Notes under the pieces: model-generated
Databases searched by the model: none
What the model saw: only the letters and a program-made list of their open reading frames with translations
What the model was told of the DNA's origin: nothing
Assembly (NCBI GenBank): GCA_002309335.1
Contig: DBXH01000034.1
Coordinates: 1-54,992, forward strand
DNA length: 54,992 nt
DNA from: Bacteroidales bacterium UBA1217
GTDB taxonomy: Bacteria > Bacteroidota > Bacteroidia > Bacteroidales > P3
Direction: 5' to 3'
Shown here: positions 25,083-33,840 of the stretch, in pieces
How the letters are laid out: the number at the start of each line of letters is the position of its first letter
Numbering within the stretch: position 1 is the stretch's first letter
Program-made: the position numbers and the translations under genes

Positions 25083-26070
25083 GCTGAGATACAACTCCTA
25101 CGCTGCCTTTTTCAGGAAAGTCTACGGCGAGCGACTTCAGAAAGTGGCCATCGACGCAGGCTTTTCGTGCCCCAACCGCAACCCGCTCGACAGAACACAA
25201 GGAGGCTGTATCTTCTGCAACAACAATGCTTTCAACCCTTCATATTGTTTGCCCGACAAAAGTATTACACAACAGATCGACGAGGGCATCCTCTTCCACC
25301 GCCAACGCTATCCTAACACAACACGCTATCTAGCTTATTTCCAGCCTTATTCAAATACTTTTGCTCCGCTCGAGACACTTAGGCAGCGCTACGAGGAGGC
25401 TCTGCAGCATCCCGATGTCGTTGGACTTATCATCGGCACCCGCCCCGATTGCGTTGACGAAGAGAAACTTGACTATATTGCTTCCCTTGCCGAACGCAAA
25501 AATTGCTATGTAGCTGTGGAATACGGAATTGAGAGCTGTTATGATGCTACTCTAGCAACTATCAACCGCAGACACGATTTCGCCGCTACGCGCAAAGCGA
25601 TAGAGATGACGCACAGCCGCAACCTACATTGTGGAGCGCACCTTGTTTTGGGATTGCCTGGCGAGACGCGCGATATGATTCTCAACGAAGCCGATGCCGT
25701 CAACTCGCTGCCCGTCGACACACTTAAACTGCACCAACTGCAAATCATCGTCGACACTAAATTGGCGGAGGAGGCTAAACAAAGGATGAGCAAAACATCA
25801 GACCCATACAAGGTTCTGCACAAGATGGGCATCTGCGACGATGTGCAACGGATGGAGACTTATGTGCCGTTGGTGTGCGACTTCCTTGAACGACTGCGCC
25901 CGGATATAATGATGGAACGCTTTGCCGGTGAGGTGCCGCCACGCTTCCAAGCGATTCCATCGCTCGGTTGGCGTCGCACCGACGGCAAACTTATTCGGAA
26001 TGAGGAAATTCCACAGATGATTAATAAAGAACTAACAAGAAGGGACAGCTGGCAAGGATGTCGATTTTGA
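25075..26070 (+). CDS. TIGR01212/YhcC-type radical SAM protein
   Basis: This 331-residue protein resembles the YhcC group of radical SAM enzymes. The N-terminal FSCPNRNPLDRTQGGCIFCN holds the widely spaced cluster cysteines typical of this group (not the standard CxxxCxxC). It also has YFQPYSNTFAPLETL and VGLIIGTRPDCV, followed by YVAVEYGIESCYDATLATIN. YhcC has no settled function in E. coli; a role linked to glutamate synthase or tRNA has been proposed. The start ATG 25075 overlaps the lutA-like stop. The FecCD-type permease begins 23 nt after the stop, so the four genes 24315-27808 are probably one operon. Confidence 0.85.
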   Translation: MSELRYNSYAAFFRKVYGERLQKVAIDAGFSCPNRNPLDRTQGGCIFCNNNAFNPSYCLPDKSITQQIDEGILFHRQRYPNTTRYLAYFQPYSNTFAPLETLRQRYEEALQHPDVVGLIIGTRPDCVDEEKLDYIASLAERKNCYVAVEYGIESCYDATLATINRRHDFAATRKAIEMTHSRNLHCGAHLVLGLPGETRDMILNEADAVNSLPVDTLKLHQLQIIVDTKLAEEAKQRMSKTSDPYKVLHKMGICDDVQRMETYVPLVCDFLERLRPDIMMERFAGEVPPRFQAIPSLGWRRTDGKLIRNEEIPQMINKELTRRDSWQGCRF

Positions 26071-26093
26071 ATTTTGAAAGTTAATTATTGAAG

Positions 26094-27059
26094 ATGAAGA
26101 AACGCTTAAATATATGGATTGTATCGCTGGGACTTCTGGTTTTACTGGTGGCGGCAATGGCTCTTTGCTCAACCGTTGGAGTGGTTCATTTCGACCGCAA
26201 AAGTCTCCTGGAGTCTCAGATATTCTGGAACTTGCGTCTGCCGCGCGTCATTCTCAGCGTGCTTGTCGGAGCGGCTCTCTCGGTATGCGGCGCCACCTAC
26301 CAGTCGGTGTTCCGCAACCCGCTGACCGACCCTTACGTTCTGGGCATCTCATCGGGCGCCTCGCTCGGCGCCGCCATAGCCATCCTGCTCGGCCTTGAAG
26401 CTCATCTTTGGGGCGTTGGAGGCTTTGCTCTACTAACCGCATTGCTAACTATACTGCTGATTTTCAAGATTGCATCGATAGGCAACCGTATGCACACCAC
26501 CACGCTACTGCTTACTGGCGTATGCCTCACTTTCCTCATAACCGCTGTCATTTCGCTGCTTATGGCTCTGCGGCAGGACAAGATGGAGAGCATCATCTTC
26601 TGGACAATGGGCAGTTTCGCCTCGTCATCGTGGCTCGATGTCTGGATTGTTCTGCCTGTGGTAACTGTAGGAATGCTGGTAGTGCTATTCTACAGCAAGG
26701 ATCTTAACCTTCTTCTCGTGGGCAGCGAAACGGCGCAAAGTCTTGGTGTTGAAGTCGAGAAGGTGCGGCGCCGATTACTGCTGTTCACCACTCTGATGGT
26801 GGCTTTCTGCGTTGCCGCTTGCGGCGTGATAGGCTTTGTGGGACTCGTGGTGCCACATTGCGTCAGACTCATTTGCGGAGCCGACAACCGCCGCATCATC
26901 CCCTACTCTATCTTTGTCGGCGGACTCTTCCTGCTGCTCTGCGATACCCTTGCACGCACTATGATTCCGCCCAACGAACTGCCTGTAGGCTCCATAACGT
27001 CTCTGCTCGGCGCGCCAATGTTCATCTATCTACTTTACAAATCTAAACGCAAGATATGA
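26094..27059 (+). CDS. FecCD/BtuC-family ABC permease (iron-siderophore or cobalamin)
   Basis: This 321-residue membrane protein has the FecCD pattern: nine to ten helices, the early motif FWNLRLPRVILSVLVGAALS, NPLTDPYVLGISSGASLGA (NPLA-like), and GFVGLVVPHCVRLICG, the loop contacting the ATPase, near 260. The family imports ferric siderophores, haem or vitamin B12. No binding protein or TonB receptor is linked here, and no B12 riboswitch is visible, so substrate cannot be assigned. I chose ATG 26094 (MKKRLNIW) over TTG 26088. The gene overlaps the ATPase gene by 4 nt (ATGA). Confidence 0.93.
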   Translation: MKKRLNIWIVSLGLLVLLVAAMALCSTVGVVHFDRKSLLESQIFWNLRLPRVILSVLVGAALSVCGATYQSVFRNPLTDPYVLGISSGASLGAAIAILLGLEAHLWGVGGFALLTALLTILLIFKIASIGNRMHTTTLLLTGVCLTFLITAVISLLMALRQDKMESIIFWTMGSFASSSWLDVWIVLPVVTVGMLVVLFYSKDLNLLLVGSETAQSLGVEVEKVRRRLLLFTTLMVAFCVAACGVIGFVGLVVPHCVRLICGADNRRIIPYSIFVGGLFLLLCDTLARTMIPPNELPVGSITSLLGAPMFIYLLYKSKRKI

Positions 27060-27808
27060 TTGAGGTTCAACATATAAACTGCTCCTACGGAAAGAATGAG
27101 ATTCTCCGCAATCTGTCATTCAACATTGCCGACGGCTCTTTCACTTCCATTCTCGGCTCCAACGGCTGCGGTAAGACGACCTTGCTACGCTGCATCGCAG
27201 GATTGCTTGAACCGCAAAAAGGCTCGGTTTTGATTGGCGGCAAACCTATTGGCAACTATACCGCTCGCCAGCGGGCACAGATGGTGTCTCTAGTGCAGCA
27301 GCATCCGCAAGCCGATATCGAGTTCTCGGCTTTCGAAACCGTGCTGATGGGGCGCAATCCTTACCAGCGGCATCTGCAGAATGAGTCGCAAGAGGATTGG
27401 GATATCGTGGAACAGGCTATGAAACAGACCAATACCTGGCATCTTCGGTTGTCGCTTCCCAGCCAGATGAGCGGCGGAGAACTGCAGCGCGTGATGATTG
27501 CCAGAGCCCTTGCTCAACAGACGCCGGTATTGCTGCTCGACGAGCCTACATCGAATCTTGATATCGCTCACCAGTTCGAGATAATGGAATTGCTCAGGGA
27601 CATCAACCGCAACGAGCACAAAACCATCTTGATTGTAGTTCACGACCTCAACCTCGCTTTGCGCTACTGCCCCGAAGCCTTGCTGCTCAACGACCATTCG
27701 CTTCTATATCAAGGCCCAACCGCCGAAGCCCTCACCCCCGACCGCATCCTCACAGCCTTCGGCGTCCGCGCCCAAAACAAAGAAGGTTTTCTGCGCTTCG
27801 AGAAATAA
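27056..27808 (+). CDS. FecE/BtuD-type ABC transporter ATPase
   Basis: This 250-residue ATPase has Walker A GSNGCGKTTLL (34-44), Q-loop VSLVQQHPQ, signature MSGGELQRVMIARAL, Walker B VLLLDEPTSNLD and the switch histidine in VVHDLNLALRY. The order and spacing are those of FecE/BtuD ATPases that power FecCD-type importers. It overlaps the permease gene by 4 nt and so forms the cytoplasmic half of the same transporter. The final 30 residues form the usual helper extension. After the stop comes a 169-nt spacer with the purD promoter candidate. Confidence 0.94.
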   Translation: MIEVQHINCSYGKNEILRNLSFNIADGSFTSILGSNGCGKTTLLRCIAGLLEPQKGSVLIGGKPIGNYTARQRAQMVSLVQQHPQADIEFSAFETVLMGRNPYQRHLQNESQEDWDIVEQAMKQTNTWHLRLSLPSQMSGGELQRVMIARALAQQTPVLLLDEPTSNLDIAHQFEIMELLRDINRNEHKTILIVVHDLNLALRYCPEALLLNDHSLLYQGPTAEALTPDRILTAFGVRAQNKEGFLRFEK

Positions 27809-27882
27809 AACAACTGTTTTTCTACAGAAGGAAAAAATAACTACATAAAAGTAAGCAATACTATTTATCCGAATTTTTTTCG

Positions 27883-27890
27883 TATATTTG
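27883..27890 (+). promoter_or_regulatory. Candidate -7 element for purD
   Basis: TATATTTG fits TAnnTTTG and lies 87 nt before the purD ATG. No exact TTTG -33 box stands at 19-21 nt upstream, so the match is partial. An 80-nt leader would result; I see no riboswitch in it. Confidence 0.4.
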
Positions 27891-27977
27891 AATTCTGAAT
27901 TAAACAACTCTTTTTAACTCACTACTTTGATAATGAGCAATATCGCTCCATAAACCAACGTTTAAAACAACAACAAT

Positions 27978-29285
27978 ATGAATATACTTTTGATAGGTTC
28001 AGGCGGACGCGAGCACGCAATCGCCGCCAGTATTGCAAAAAGTGAACAATGCGACAAACTATTCATCGCTCCCGGCAACGCCGGTACAACGGCTTGCGGA
28101 ACTAATGTAAATATGAAAGTCGACGACTTCGACACAATAGGCAAGTTCGTCATCGACAACGATATAAAGATGGTCGTCATTGGTCCCGAAGCACCCCTCG
28201 TAGGAGGTATTGCTGACTATTTTGCCGAGAAAGAATATCTGAAGAACGTAGCGGTGATTGGTCCTACTGCAAAAGGTGCCCAGCTGGAAGGCAGCAAGGA
28301 CTTCGCCAAGATGTTTATGCAACGCCACAACATCCCCACCGCAGCTTACAAAACCTTTACCAAAGAAACGCTTAAGGAGGGTCAGAAATATCTTTCTACC
28401 CTCAAGGCTCCCTATGTGCTTAAGGCCGACGGTCTTGCTGCCGGAAAGGGTGTGCTGATTATCGACAACCTGAAGGAGGCTAAACAGGCTCTGAAAGAGA
28501 TGCTTGCCGATGCCAAGTTCGGCGACGCCAGCAGCCGCGTGGTCATCGAGGAATACCTCAGCGGCATCGAACTGTCTGTATTTGTACTCACCGACGGCAA
28601 ACACTACAAGATTCTGCCTTCGGCCAAAGACTATAAGCGCATCGGCGAGGGCGACACCGGACTCAACACAGGCGGTATGGGCTCCGTCAGTCCTGTGTCA
28701 TTTGCCGACAAAGCATTTATGCAGAAGGTTGAACACAATATCGTTATGCCTACCATCAAAGGTCTCCAGAAAGAAGGCATCACCTATAAAGGTTTCATTT
28801 TCTTAGGACTTATGGCCGTAAATGGTGACGATGGGACGCTGAATCCTTATGTCATCGAGTATAACGTGCGTATGGGCGACCCCGAGACGGAATCGGTCTT
28901 TCCGCGCATCAAGAGCGATGTCGTCGATCTCTTCAAAGGAGTATGGGACGGCACGCTTAACCTATGCACTCTTGATATCGACGATCGTGTTGCTGCCTGT
29001 GTGATGCTTACCGCCGAGGGCTATCCCGAAAGCTACAATAAAGGCGATGTGATTAGTGGTGTAGATGAAATAAAAGACTCTCTTGTATTCCACGCAGGAA
29101 CCAAGCTTAACAGCACCAACAAATTGGTAACCAATGGCGGTCGTGTGCTTTGTGTGACAACGCTGGCCGAGTCGTTGCCGGCAGCATTGCACAAAAGTCT
29201 GCAGAGCGCCGAAAGCATCAAATGGAAAGGCCGCTACTACCGTCACGATATCGGACAAGACCTGCTGAAAATCGGAATCAATTAA
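27978..29285 (+). CDS. purD: Phosphoribosylamine-glycine ligase (GAR synthetase)
   Basis: This 435-residue ATP-grasp enzyme is full length. The N-terminal domain has ILLIGSGGREHAIAASI and FIAPGNAGT. The ATP-grasp domain has VLKADGLAAGKGVLI and EEYLSGIELSVFVLTDG. DTGLNTGGMGSVSP and EYNVRMGDPETE complete the active site. PurD joins 5-phosphoribosylamine and glycine with ATP in the second step of purine synthesis. Only purB of the same pathway is also in this window (44835), far away, so purine genes are scattered. The stop is 4 nt from the convergent thiamine pyrophosphokinase stop, and no terminator is visible in that gap. Confidence 0.97.
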   Translation: MNILLIGSGGREHAIAASIAKSEQCDKLFIAPGNAGTTACGTNVNMKVDDFDTIGKFVIDNDIKMVVIGPEAPLVGGIADYFAEKEYLKNVAVIGPTAKGAQLEGSKDFAKMFMQRHNIPTAAYKTFTKETLKEGQKYLSTLKAPYVLKADGLAAGKGVLIIDNLKEAKQALKEMLADAKFGDASSRVVIEEYLSGIELSVFVLTDGKHYKILPSAKDYKRIGEGDTGLNTGGMGSVSPVSFADKAFMQKVEHNIVMPTIKGLQKEGITYKGFIFLGLMAVNGDDGTLNPYVIEYNVRMGDPETESVFPRIKSDVVDLFKGVWDGTLNLCTLDIDDRVAACVMLTAEGYPESYNKGDVISGVDEIKDSLVFHAGTKLNSTNKLVTNGGRVLCVTTLAESLPAALHKSLQSAESIKWKGRYYRHDIGQDLLKIGIN

Positions 29286-29289
29286 CTTC

Positions 29290-29961
29290 CTAATCTTTTG
29301 CCTTGTGCGTCTGATAAACGAGGAGCGTCCCTTCACCGTCGAGGGTGATGGTGAATGAATCGCCAAGTGCCTCGTTGAGCGTTGCTTCCCACCATTGATG
29401 CAACCTACGGCCATGGATAGGATATTTCAACCCTTCGGTTGAAACTAGAAGTTTTTCGGACATCGAAAACAGCGACACCTGCTGACGCGGGAACGAAGGT
29501 AGTGTGGTTGAAGTCTTTATCGGTATAAAGAAACCGTAATCGCTATACATCCTGACACTTAGCGGATTACCTGAAGATGAAACCATCTCGGCGTAGGTCG
29601 CCAGCAAACTTATATTGCCCAATGTATGGTCTTCGCGCAAACCCGTCGCCCCAAATATTACCAACCGCTCGACGCCGAGCGACAAAGCATATTTAACCGC
29701 TTTCGTCAAATCATTGGTTTCCTGGTCGGTAAATTCACTTATAAAGTCGGTCGGAAACGGTGGTTTGATATTGCCTATTGAGTCGCCGTCGCCAACAACA
29801 TAAACCATTGGAAGTGTGGTGGCGTGCGAAAACAGCTGGCTGTTTACCAGCTTGTTGTACGCCCCATCGCAGCATATCAGGATTTGTGCCTGCAGAAGTG
29901 CCTGCAACGCTTCTTCACGATGCGGGAAAACTCCATTGGCAAGTATAAATGCTTTATTCAT
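29290..29961 (-). CDS. thiN: Thiamine pyrophosphokinase
   Basis: This 223-residue protein matches thiamine pyrophosphokinases. Examples are ILANGVFP and CCDGAYNKLV at the N-terminus, YVVGDGDSIG (metal/ATP site), DQETNDLTKAVKYAL and IFGATGLREDHTLGNI, then a C-terminal beta-rich thiamine-binding region. It converts thiamine to the active cofactor TPP. The start at ATG 29961 (MNKAFILANG) overlaps the pnuT-like stop by 8 nt. The longer upstream frame, to 30069, would run deep into pnuT and is rejected. Third gene of the TPP-riboswitch operon, in the order receptor, PnuT, kinase known from Bacteroides. Confidence 0.93.
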   Translation of the reverse strand: MNKAFILANGVFPHREEALQALLQAQILICCDGAYNKLVNSQLFSHATTLPMVYVVGDGDSIGNIKPPFPTDFISEFTDQETNDLTKAVKYALSLGVERLVIFGATGLREDHTLGNISLLATYAEMVSSSGNPLSVRMYSDYGFFIPIKTSTTLPSFPRQQVSLFSMSEKLLVSTEGLKYPIHGRRLHQWWEATLNEALGDSFTITLDGEGTLLVYQTHKAKD

Positions 29962-30547
29962 TTTCTTTGTATTTTCGATACCACGATATAATACCAAGTA
30001 TGCAAAACACCTCAAAGACAACATACAATATCGCTGAGGCGTAGTTACCGCTAACCCAGAAGAGTCCAATCATTATCGGATTGACAATCATCCAGCATAT
30101 CCATTGCTGCCACCATTTCTGCGTCAACATCCACATACCCACGATAGAAAGTCCCGCTGAAATGCCGTCGAACAGCGGATGATTGCTTTCACCGATAAAG
30201 CCCAGCAGCCACCATAAAAACAACGACAACACTACCACCGCTGCAACAATCCATTTAACATAACTCTTAGGACACGAACTGAAAGGACGTTCCACTTTGT
30301 CTTTGCTCTTAATCAGGCCTTTCCATACGAGGATGCCGTATATCGACATAATAAAATTATAACAGCAGATGCCGCCGTTGGCGAAATAGCCCGCCGAGAA
30401 GTCAATAATGATATAGAATAGCGACATCAAAAGGCAGAGAGGCCAGAACCACCGGCCCGCCCTATATTCTGAAACGATATAGAACAGGCCGATGACGGCA
30501 CCGACAAAGTCGATGATTGATATCTGTAGCCTTAATATTTCTATCAT
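29954..30547 (-). CDS. pnuT: PnuT-type thiamine transporter (PnuC family)
   Basis: This 197-residue membrane protein has about seven hydrophobic segments and PnuC-family features: an early FVGAVIGLFYIVSEYRAGRWFWP, CCYNFIMSIYGILVWKG, and late WWQQWICWMIVNPIMIGLFW (WxxW-type substrate-pocket aromatics). PnuC itself takes nicotinamide riboside. Members placed with TPP riboswitches, as here, are the PnuT group that carries thiamine across the inner membrane. Trapping comes from phosphorylation by the next gene product. It starts directly at the end of the receptor gene (stop at 30548) and is surely co-transcribed. Confidence 0.92.
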   Translation of the reverse strand: MIEILRLQISIIDFVGAVIGLFYIVSEYRAGRWFWPLCLLMSLFYIIIDFSAGYFANGGICCYNFIMSIYGILVWKGLIKSKDKVERPFSSCPKSYVKWIVAAVVVLSLFLWWLLGFIGESNHPLFDGISAGLSIVGMWMLTQKWWQQWICWMIVNPIMIGLFWVSGNYASAILYVVFEVFCILGIISWYRKYKENE

Positions 30548-32755
30548 TTAGAATCTGTAGATAAGGCGTGCCATAAAGTTACGGCCCGGCTGCTGGAGAT
30601 ATCCCTGCAGATGATAGTAGCCATAACCGTCGTCATAGTCATCCCACACACCTGCGCTTAAACGGTAGTTCTTGTCCAAAATATTATTGACAAGCAACTG
30701 GCACTCAATCTCGCTGGAGCCCTTCAAATGCCACGTATACGAAGCCTTGAAGTTAAGCAGGAAATAGGGGTCAATCTGGTGCGACTCGCGACTGGTATTG
30801 TCTGCAAACTGCTTGCCCACATATTTGCCAATCAACTGAATATTCAAGTCCTTGACTGGAGTAAAGGTGGCGATGGCAGAACCTATGACATTAGGTGACA
30901 GAGCCAGGTCGGTGGTTTGGGTGTAAACCTGCAAAACTGTATCTCCATCGTTGAAATCAGTAAAAGTGTTGTCGATAACCTTGTTGTTACTGAGCGTCAG
31001 GTTGGCATCGAATCGCATCCAATCGGTAGCTTTGACACCACCTACCAGCTCAACGCCAATGCGGTAGCTCTTGTCGACATTCTCCATCAGGGCATATCCG
31101 CTGCTGCTGAAGTCACCCGAGGGGGTCAACTGATCCTTGTATAGCATAGCGTAGCCGTTGATACTAAAGTTCCAGGCTTTCTTCTGAATCTGATAGCCCA
31201 ATTCAATGTCAAGCAAATGCTCGGCCTTGATGGTATCGTTGTTGCCGATGGCGTCCTTGATGTCGGCACGGCGCGGCTCGCGGTTGCTTATACCAGCCAC
31301 AAAATAGAGTCGTTGATTGTCGTTTACTCGGTAGTTCAAGCCGAGTTTGGGGTTGAAGAACAAGTAGTTCTCTTCAAAATCCATATCAAACAAATCGTCG
31401 GCAAAACCGTAAACCTTATAATTAATCATTCTCAACTGCAAGTCGGCGTATCCGTTCAAGTTGGAAGTAAAATCGTATGTGCCTTTGGCATAAACGGTGT
31501 TGTCAATCTTATCGCCATAGTTGCGATACCACTCGTATGGCGTATCGATATGTACTGCAGTGTCACGGAACGATATGATATTACCAAAGTGCTCGCCATC
31601 ATAGAAGAGGAAGTTCTCTCCGAACGACAATGTCGAACGCTCACCATTGCGTCGCAGGTTAACGTTGGCGGTATAGGCATTGTTATACAACTGCTTGCGA
31701 GTGACGAAGTTGTGCTTGCTGCCGTCCTCGATAGCGGTAAGCCCATAGTTCTTGTATTTCTTATTCTTCATCTGCTCGTAATATCCGTCACCGTGGGTGA
31801 AATCGAGAGCACCGTTGATGCTCCATCCGTCGCCAAACAGGTGAGAGACATACAGCTGATAGTGCTGCTGCCAATAGTTGTCGGTTTCGTTGGGATAGTA
31901 GAGCACATTGCCAAACTGGTCCTTGAAAGCACCGGCATCATTGTATGTGGGATCTGCATCGAGGTCCTCTGCAACGGCACCGTTCCACGTTATACCCGAA
32001 GTCTGCTTTCCAATGATAACGAGAGCCTTTACCAAGGTACGCTCACCGTACCAGGCCAGAGAACCGAATAACGACTGCTGGTCGGTCTGACCGCCACGCA
32101 GAAAACCGTCGCTTGTCAAGCCCGAGTAAGCAAAATCGAACGACAGGCCGTTCTTCATAATACCCGAGCCACCGCTGAGGCTGTACTGGCGTGTATTCCA
32201 GCTACCCAAGCCAAAATCGGCCATTCCGTATGCCTCGCTTGAAGAATTGAGGGTCTGCATATTGATGGCGGCGCCGAAAGCCGGACTTCCTCCTGTCGAG
32301 GCTCCGACACCACGCTGAATCTGGAGGCTCTGAGCCATACCGCCAAGATTGGGGATATTGTACCAAAACACCTCCTGACTTTCGGCATCATTGAGTGTAA
32401 TGCCGTTGATGTTCACATTGATACGGCTGGCATCAACACCACGTATCGTCAATTTCGTGGCTCCCACAGAGCCGTTTTCTCCACTTGCAACCACCGAAGG
32501 CTGCGTCTCAAGCATAAAAGGCAGCGACACATCGCCACGAGCATCCTGCAACTCGCTCTTGCCCACATTCGTAGTTGTGAGAGGAGCCTTGCTGTCCACA
32601 CGCGAGTCAGAGACAACGACTGTCTCCAATTGCCGCACGATTACGGTGTCGTGCTTGTCCGTTTGACCATAAGTTGTAGCTGTTGCGGCAACCATAACTG
32701 CCGCGGTGCAGAGCATCTTGCTCAATGCACCCATTCTAATCTGTTGTTTTTTCAT
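30548..32755 (-). CDS. TonB-dependent outer-membrane receptor for thiamine
   Basis: This 735-residue protein has a signal peptide (MKKQQIRMGALSKMLCTAA onward, ending near TYGQ), then a plug domain (LETVVVSDSRV, LTIRGVDASRINVNINGITL, QIQRGVGASTGGSPAFGAAI). A 22-strand barrel follows, closing with the aromatic C-terminus RNFMARLIYRF. The substrate call comes from context: a TPP riboswitch lies just upstream, and PnuT and thiamine pyrophosphokinase follow. I chose ATG 32755; the longer frame to 32818 would put coding sequence through the riboswitch. The protein lacks an N-terminal carboxypeptidase-like domain, so it is not a SusC-type receptor. Confidence 0.9.
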   Translation of the reverse strand: MKKQQIRMGALSKMLCTAAVMVAATATTYGQTDKHDTVIVRQLETVVVSDSRVDSKAPLTTTNVGKSELQDARGDVSLPFMLETQPSVVASGENGSVGATKLTIRGVDASRINVNINGITLNDAESQEVFWYNIPNLGGMAQSLQIQRGVGASTGGSPAFGAAINMQTLNSSSEAYGMADFGLGSWNTRQYSLSGGSGIMKNGLSFDFAYSGLTSDGFLRGGQTDQQSLFGSLAWYGERTLVKALVIIGKQTSGITWNGAVAEDLDADPTYNDAGAFKDQFGNVLYYPNETDNYWQQHYQLYVSHLFGDGWSINGALDFTHGDGYYEQMKNKKYKNYGLTAIEDGSKHNFVTRKQLYNNAYTANVNLRRNGERSTLSFGENFLFYDGEHFGNIISFRDTAVHIDTPYEWYRNYGDKIDNTVYAKGTYDFTSNLNGYADLQLRMINYKVYGFADDLFDMDFEENYLFFNPKLGLNYRVNDNQRLYFVAGISNREPRRADIKDAIGNNDTIKAEHLLDIELGYQIQKKAWNFSINGYAMLYKDQLTPSGDFSSSGYALMENVDKSYRIGVELVGGVKATDWMRFDANLTLSNNKVIDNTFTDFNDGDTVLQVYTQTTDLALSPNVIGSAIATFTPVKDLNIQLIGKYVGKQFADNTSRESHQIDPYFLLNFKASYTWHLKGSSEIECQLLVNNILDKNYRLSAGVWDDYDDGYGYYHLQGYLQQPGRNFMARLIYRF

Positions 32756-32761
32756 AAAATT

Positions 32762-32848
32762 TTCCTCCGCCGGTATTATCCGGATCAGGTTCAGGGGTAT
32801 GTTCTCAGCCATCAGCATTCCGCCAAGTTGGGCACCCCCAAGGGTTTG
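32762..32848 (-). promoter_or_regulatory. TPP riboswitch (THI element)
   Basis: On the minus strand the conserved THI-box elements occur in order: GGGGGTGCCC near 32839-32830, GCTGAGA near 32819-32813, ACCCCTGAACCTGATC near 32800-32785, and CCGGATAATACCGGCGGAGG ending near 32763. The GGAGG of the last element lies 8 nt from ATG 32755 and could serve as ribosome site; pairing of the 5' CCTT with GAGG would hide it when TPP is bound. So translational control of the thiamine receptor operon is likely. No terminator is seen between aptamer and start. Confidence 0.95.
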
Positions 32849-32902
32849 TTTAACTAATAATTGAGTATTTTATATTAAAAATTTAAACAAATTGATATCT
32901 AT

Positions 32903-32935
32903 AAAAAAACTTATAGGGCTTTAAAGCCCTATAAG
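32903..32935 (-). terminator. Rho-independent terminator after the lipoprotein gene
   Basis: A perfect 11-bp stem (CTTATAGGGCT / AGCCCTATAAG) with loop TTAA is followed on the minus strand by seven T. It lies 16 nt after the lipoprotein stop and separates that gene from the riboswitch leader. Confidence 0.92.
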
Positions 32936-32950
32936 TAACATTCAGAAATA

Positions 32951-33748
32951 TTATCTCTTGTAAGTGATATAGAAACGGTCGGGAGTAGAATAGCGGACCT
33001 GCTCAACCTTCTCACCTGTTTCCTTACCGCAGGCATCCTTCTCGCGAACCACCTCATACATAGCAGCGCCGTTCACATTGATGATCTCGCTTGCGAAGAA
33101 ACGGTCGTCGATATGCTGTTTCTTGCCGCTTGTACCGACAGTGTAGGTGATATAGTTGCCGAAGAACAGAGGAGAGTTATCAACCGTGAACGAGAGTCCG
33201 AGCGGTTTGCCCTTCTTGGGAGTATCTTTCACACCGCACAGTTCCATCTCCTTGGTAGCGATGCGATATTCCGACACATATTTGGTGCTGTGAGGAGGAA
33301 CAGCTATCACGGCGCGCTCCGACACCTGGCTGGCCTTCATCTCGCTGGTACTGGAGCCCTCGGTGCTTTCCGAAGATTTCTTTTTCTTGTCTTTGCGTTC
33401 CTGCTTCGAGATGGTTATCGTCGACGACTTGGTAGTGGTCCAACCGCGAGCCTGATAGTAGTCGTTGGCGTTGCCGTTCAGGATGAAGAAAGACTCTGCA
33501 AGATTCACAAAAATAACGGAATCCGTATTGTTTGTAAACCAGAAACCGGCTTCACCGAATTCGGCAAAGAAGTTGTATTGCACAGCGCAGTTTTTGGTTT
33601 CGTGGACAATCTTTCCGTCCTTTGTCTCACACTGGTTGGCATTGACGGGTTGGGTCTGATAGACCTGGAAGTAGGTGGTTTTCGAGCAACCTACCGCAAG
33701 ACAGCCTGCCAGCGCTGCCATAATGATGAGTGTACTTGTTCTTTTCAT
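32951..33748 (-). CDS. Hypothetical lipoprotein (265 aa)
   Basis: I do not recognise the family. The N-terminus MKRTSTLIIMAALAGCLAVG ends in a lipobox with C21, so the mature protein is probably lipid-anchored. The mature chain has beta-strand-like stretches (CAVQYNFFAEFGEAGFWFTN) and a lysine/serine-rich low-complexity segment near 115-140 (KDKKKKSSESTEGSS) that may be a surface-exposed loop. It also has AVIAVPPHSTKYVSEYR and ends DRFYITYKR. The middle and end mention nothing catalytic. It is monocistronic, with a strong terminator downstream. The 92-nt upstream spacer to the arginase-fold gene is AT-rich. Confidence 0.75.
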   Translation of the reverse strand: MKRTSTLIIMAALAGCLAVGCSKTTYFQVYQTQPVNANQCETKDGKIVHETKNCAVQYNFFAEFGEAGFWFTNNTDSVIFVNLAESFFILNGNANDYYQARGWTTTKSSTITISKQERKDKKKKSSESTEGSSTSEMKASQVSERAVIAVPPHSTKYVSEYRIATKEMELCGVKDTPKKGKPLGLSFTVDNSPLFFGNYITYTVGTSGKKQHIDDRFFASEIINVNGAAMYEVVREKDACGKETGEKVEQVRYSTPDRFYITYKR

Positions 33749-33840
33749 AAAATTTGATGTTTAAAACGTTAATATTGATTTATTATAATTTGCCATAAAT
33801 GCCTAATCTGACCAACTCGCACTAAAACAACTAACTCCCT

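Noticed and set aside
29962..30069. N-terminal extension of the thiamine pyrophosphokinase frame to 30069
   Set aside because: It would overlap pnuT by over 100 nt. The MNKAFILANG start at 29961 fits the family.
32756..32818. Upstream start for the thiamine receptor gene
   Set aside because: It would translate part of the TPP riboswitch. The signal peptide begins at ATG 32755.
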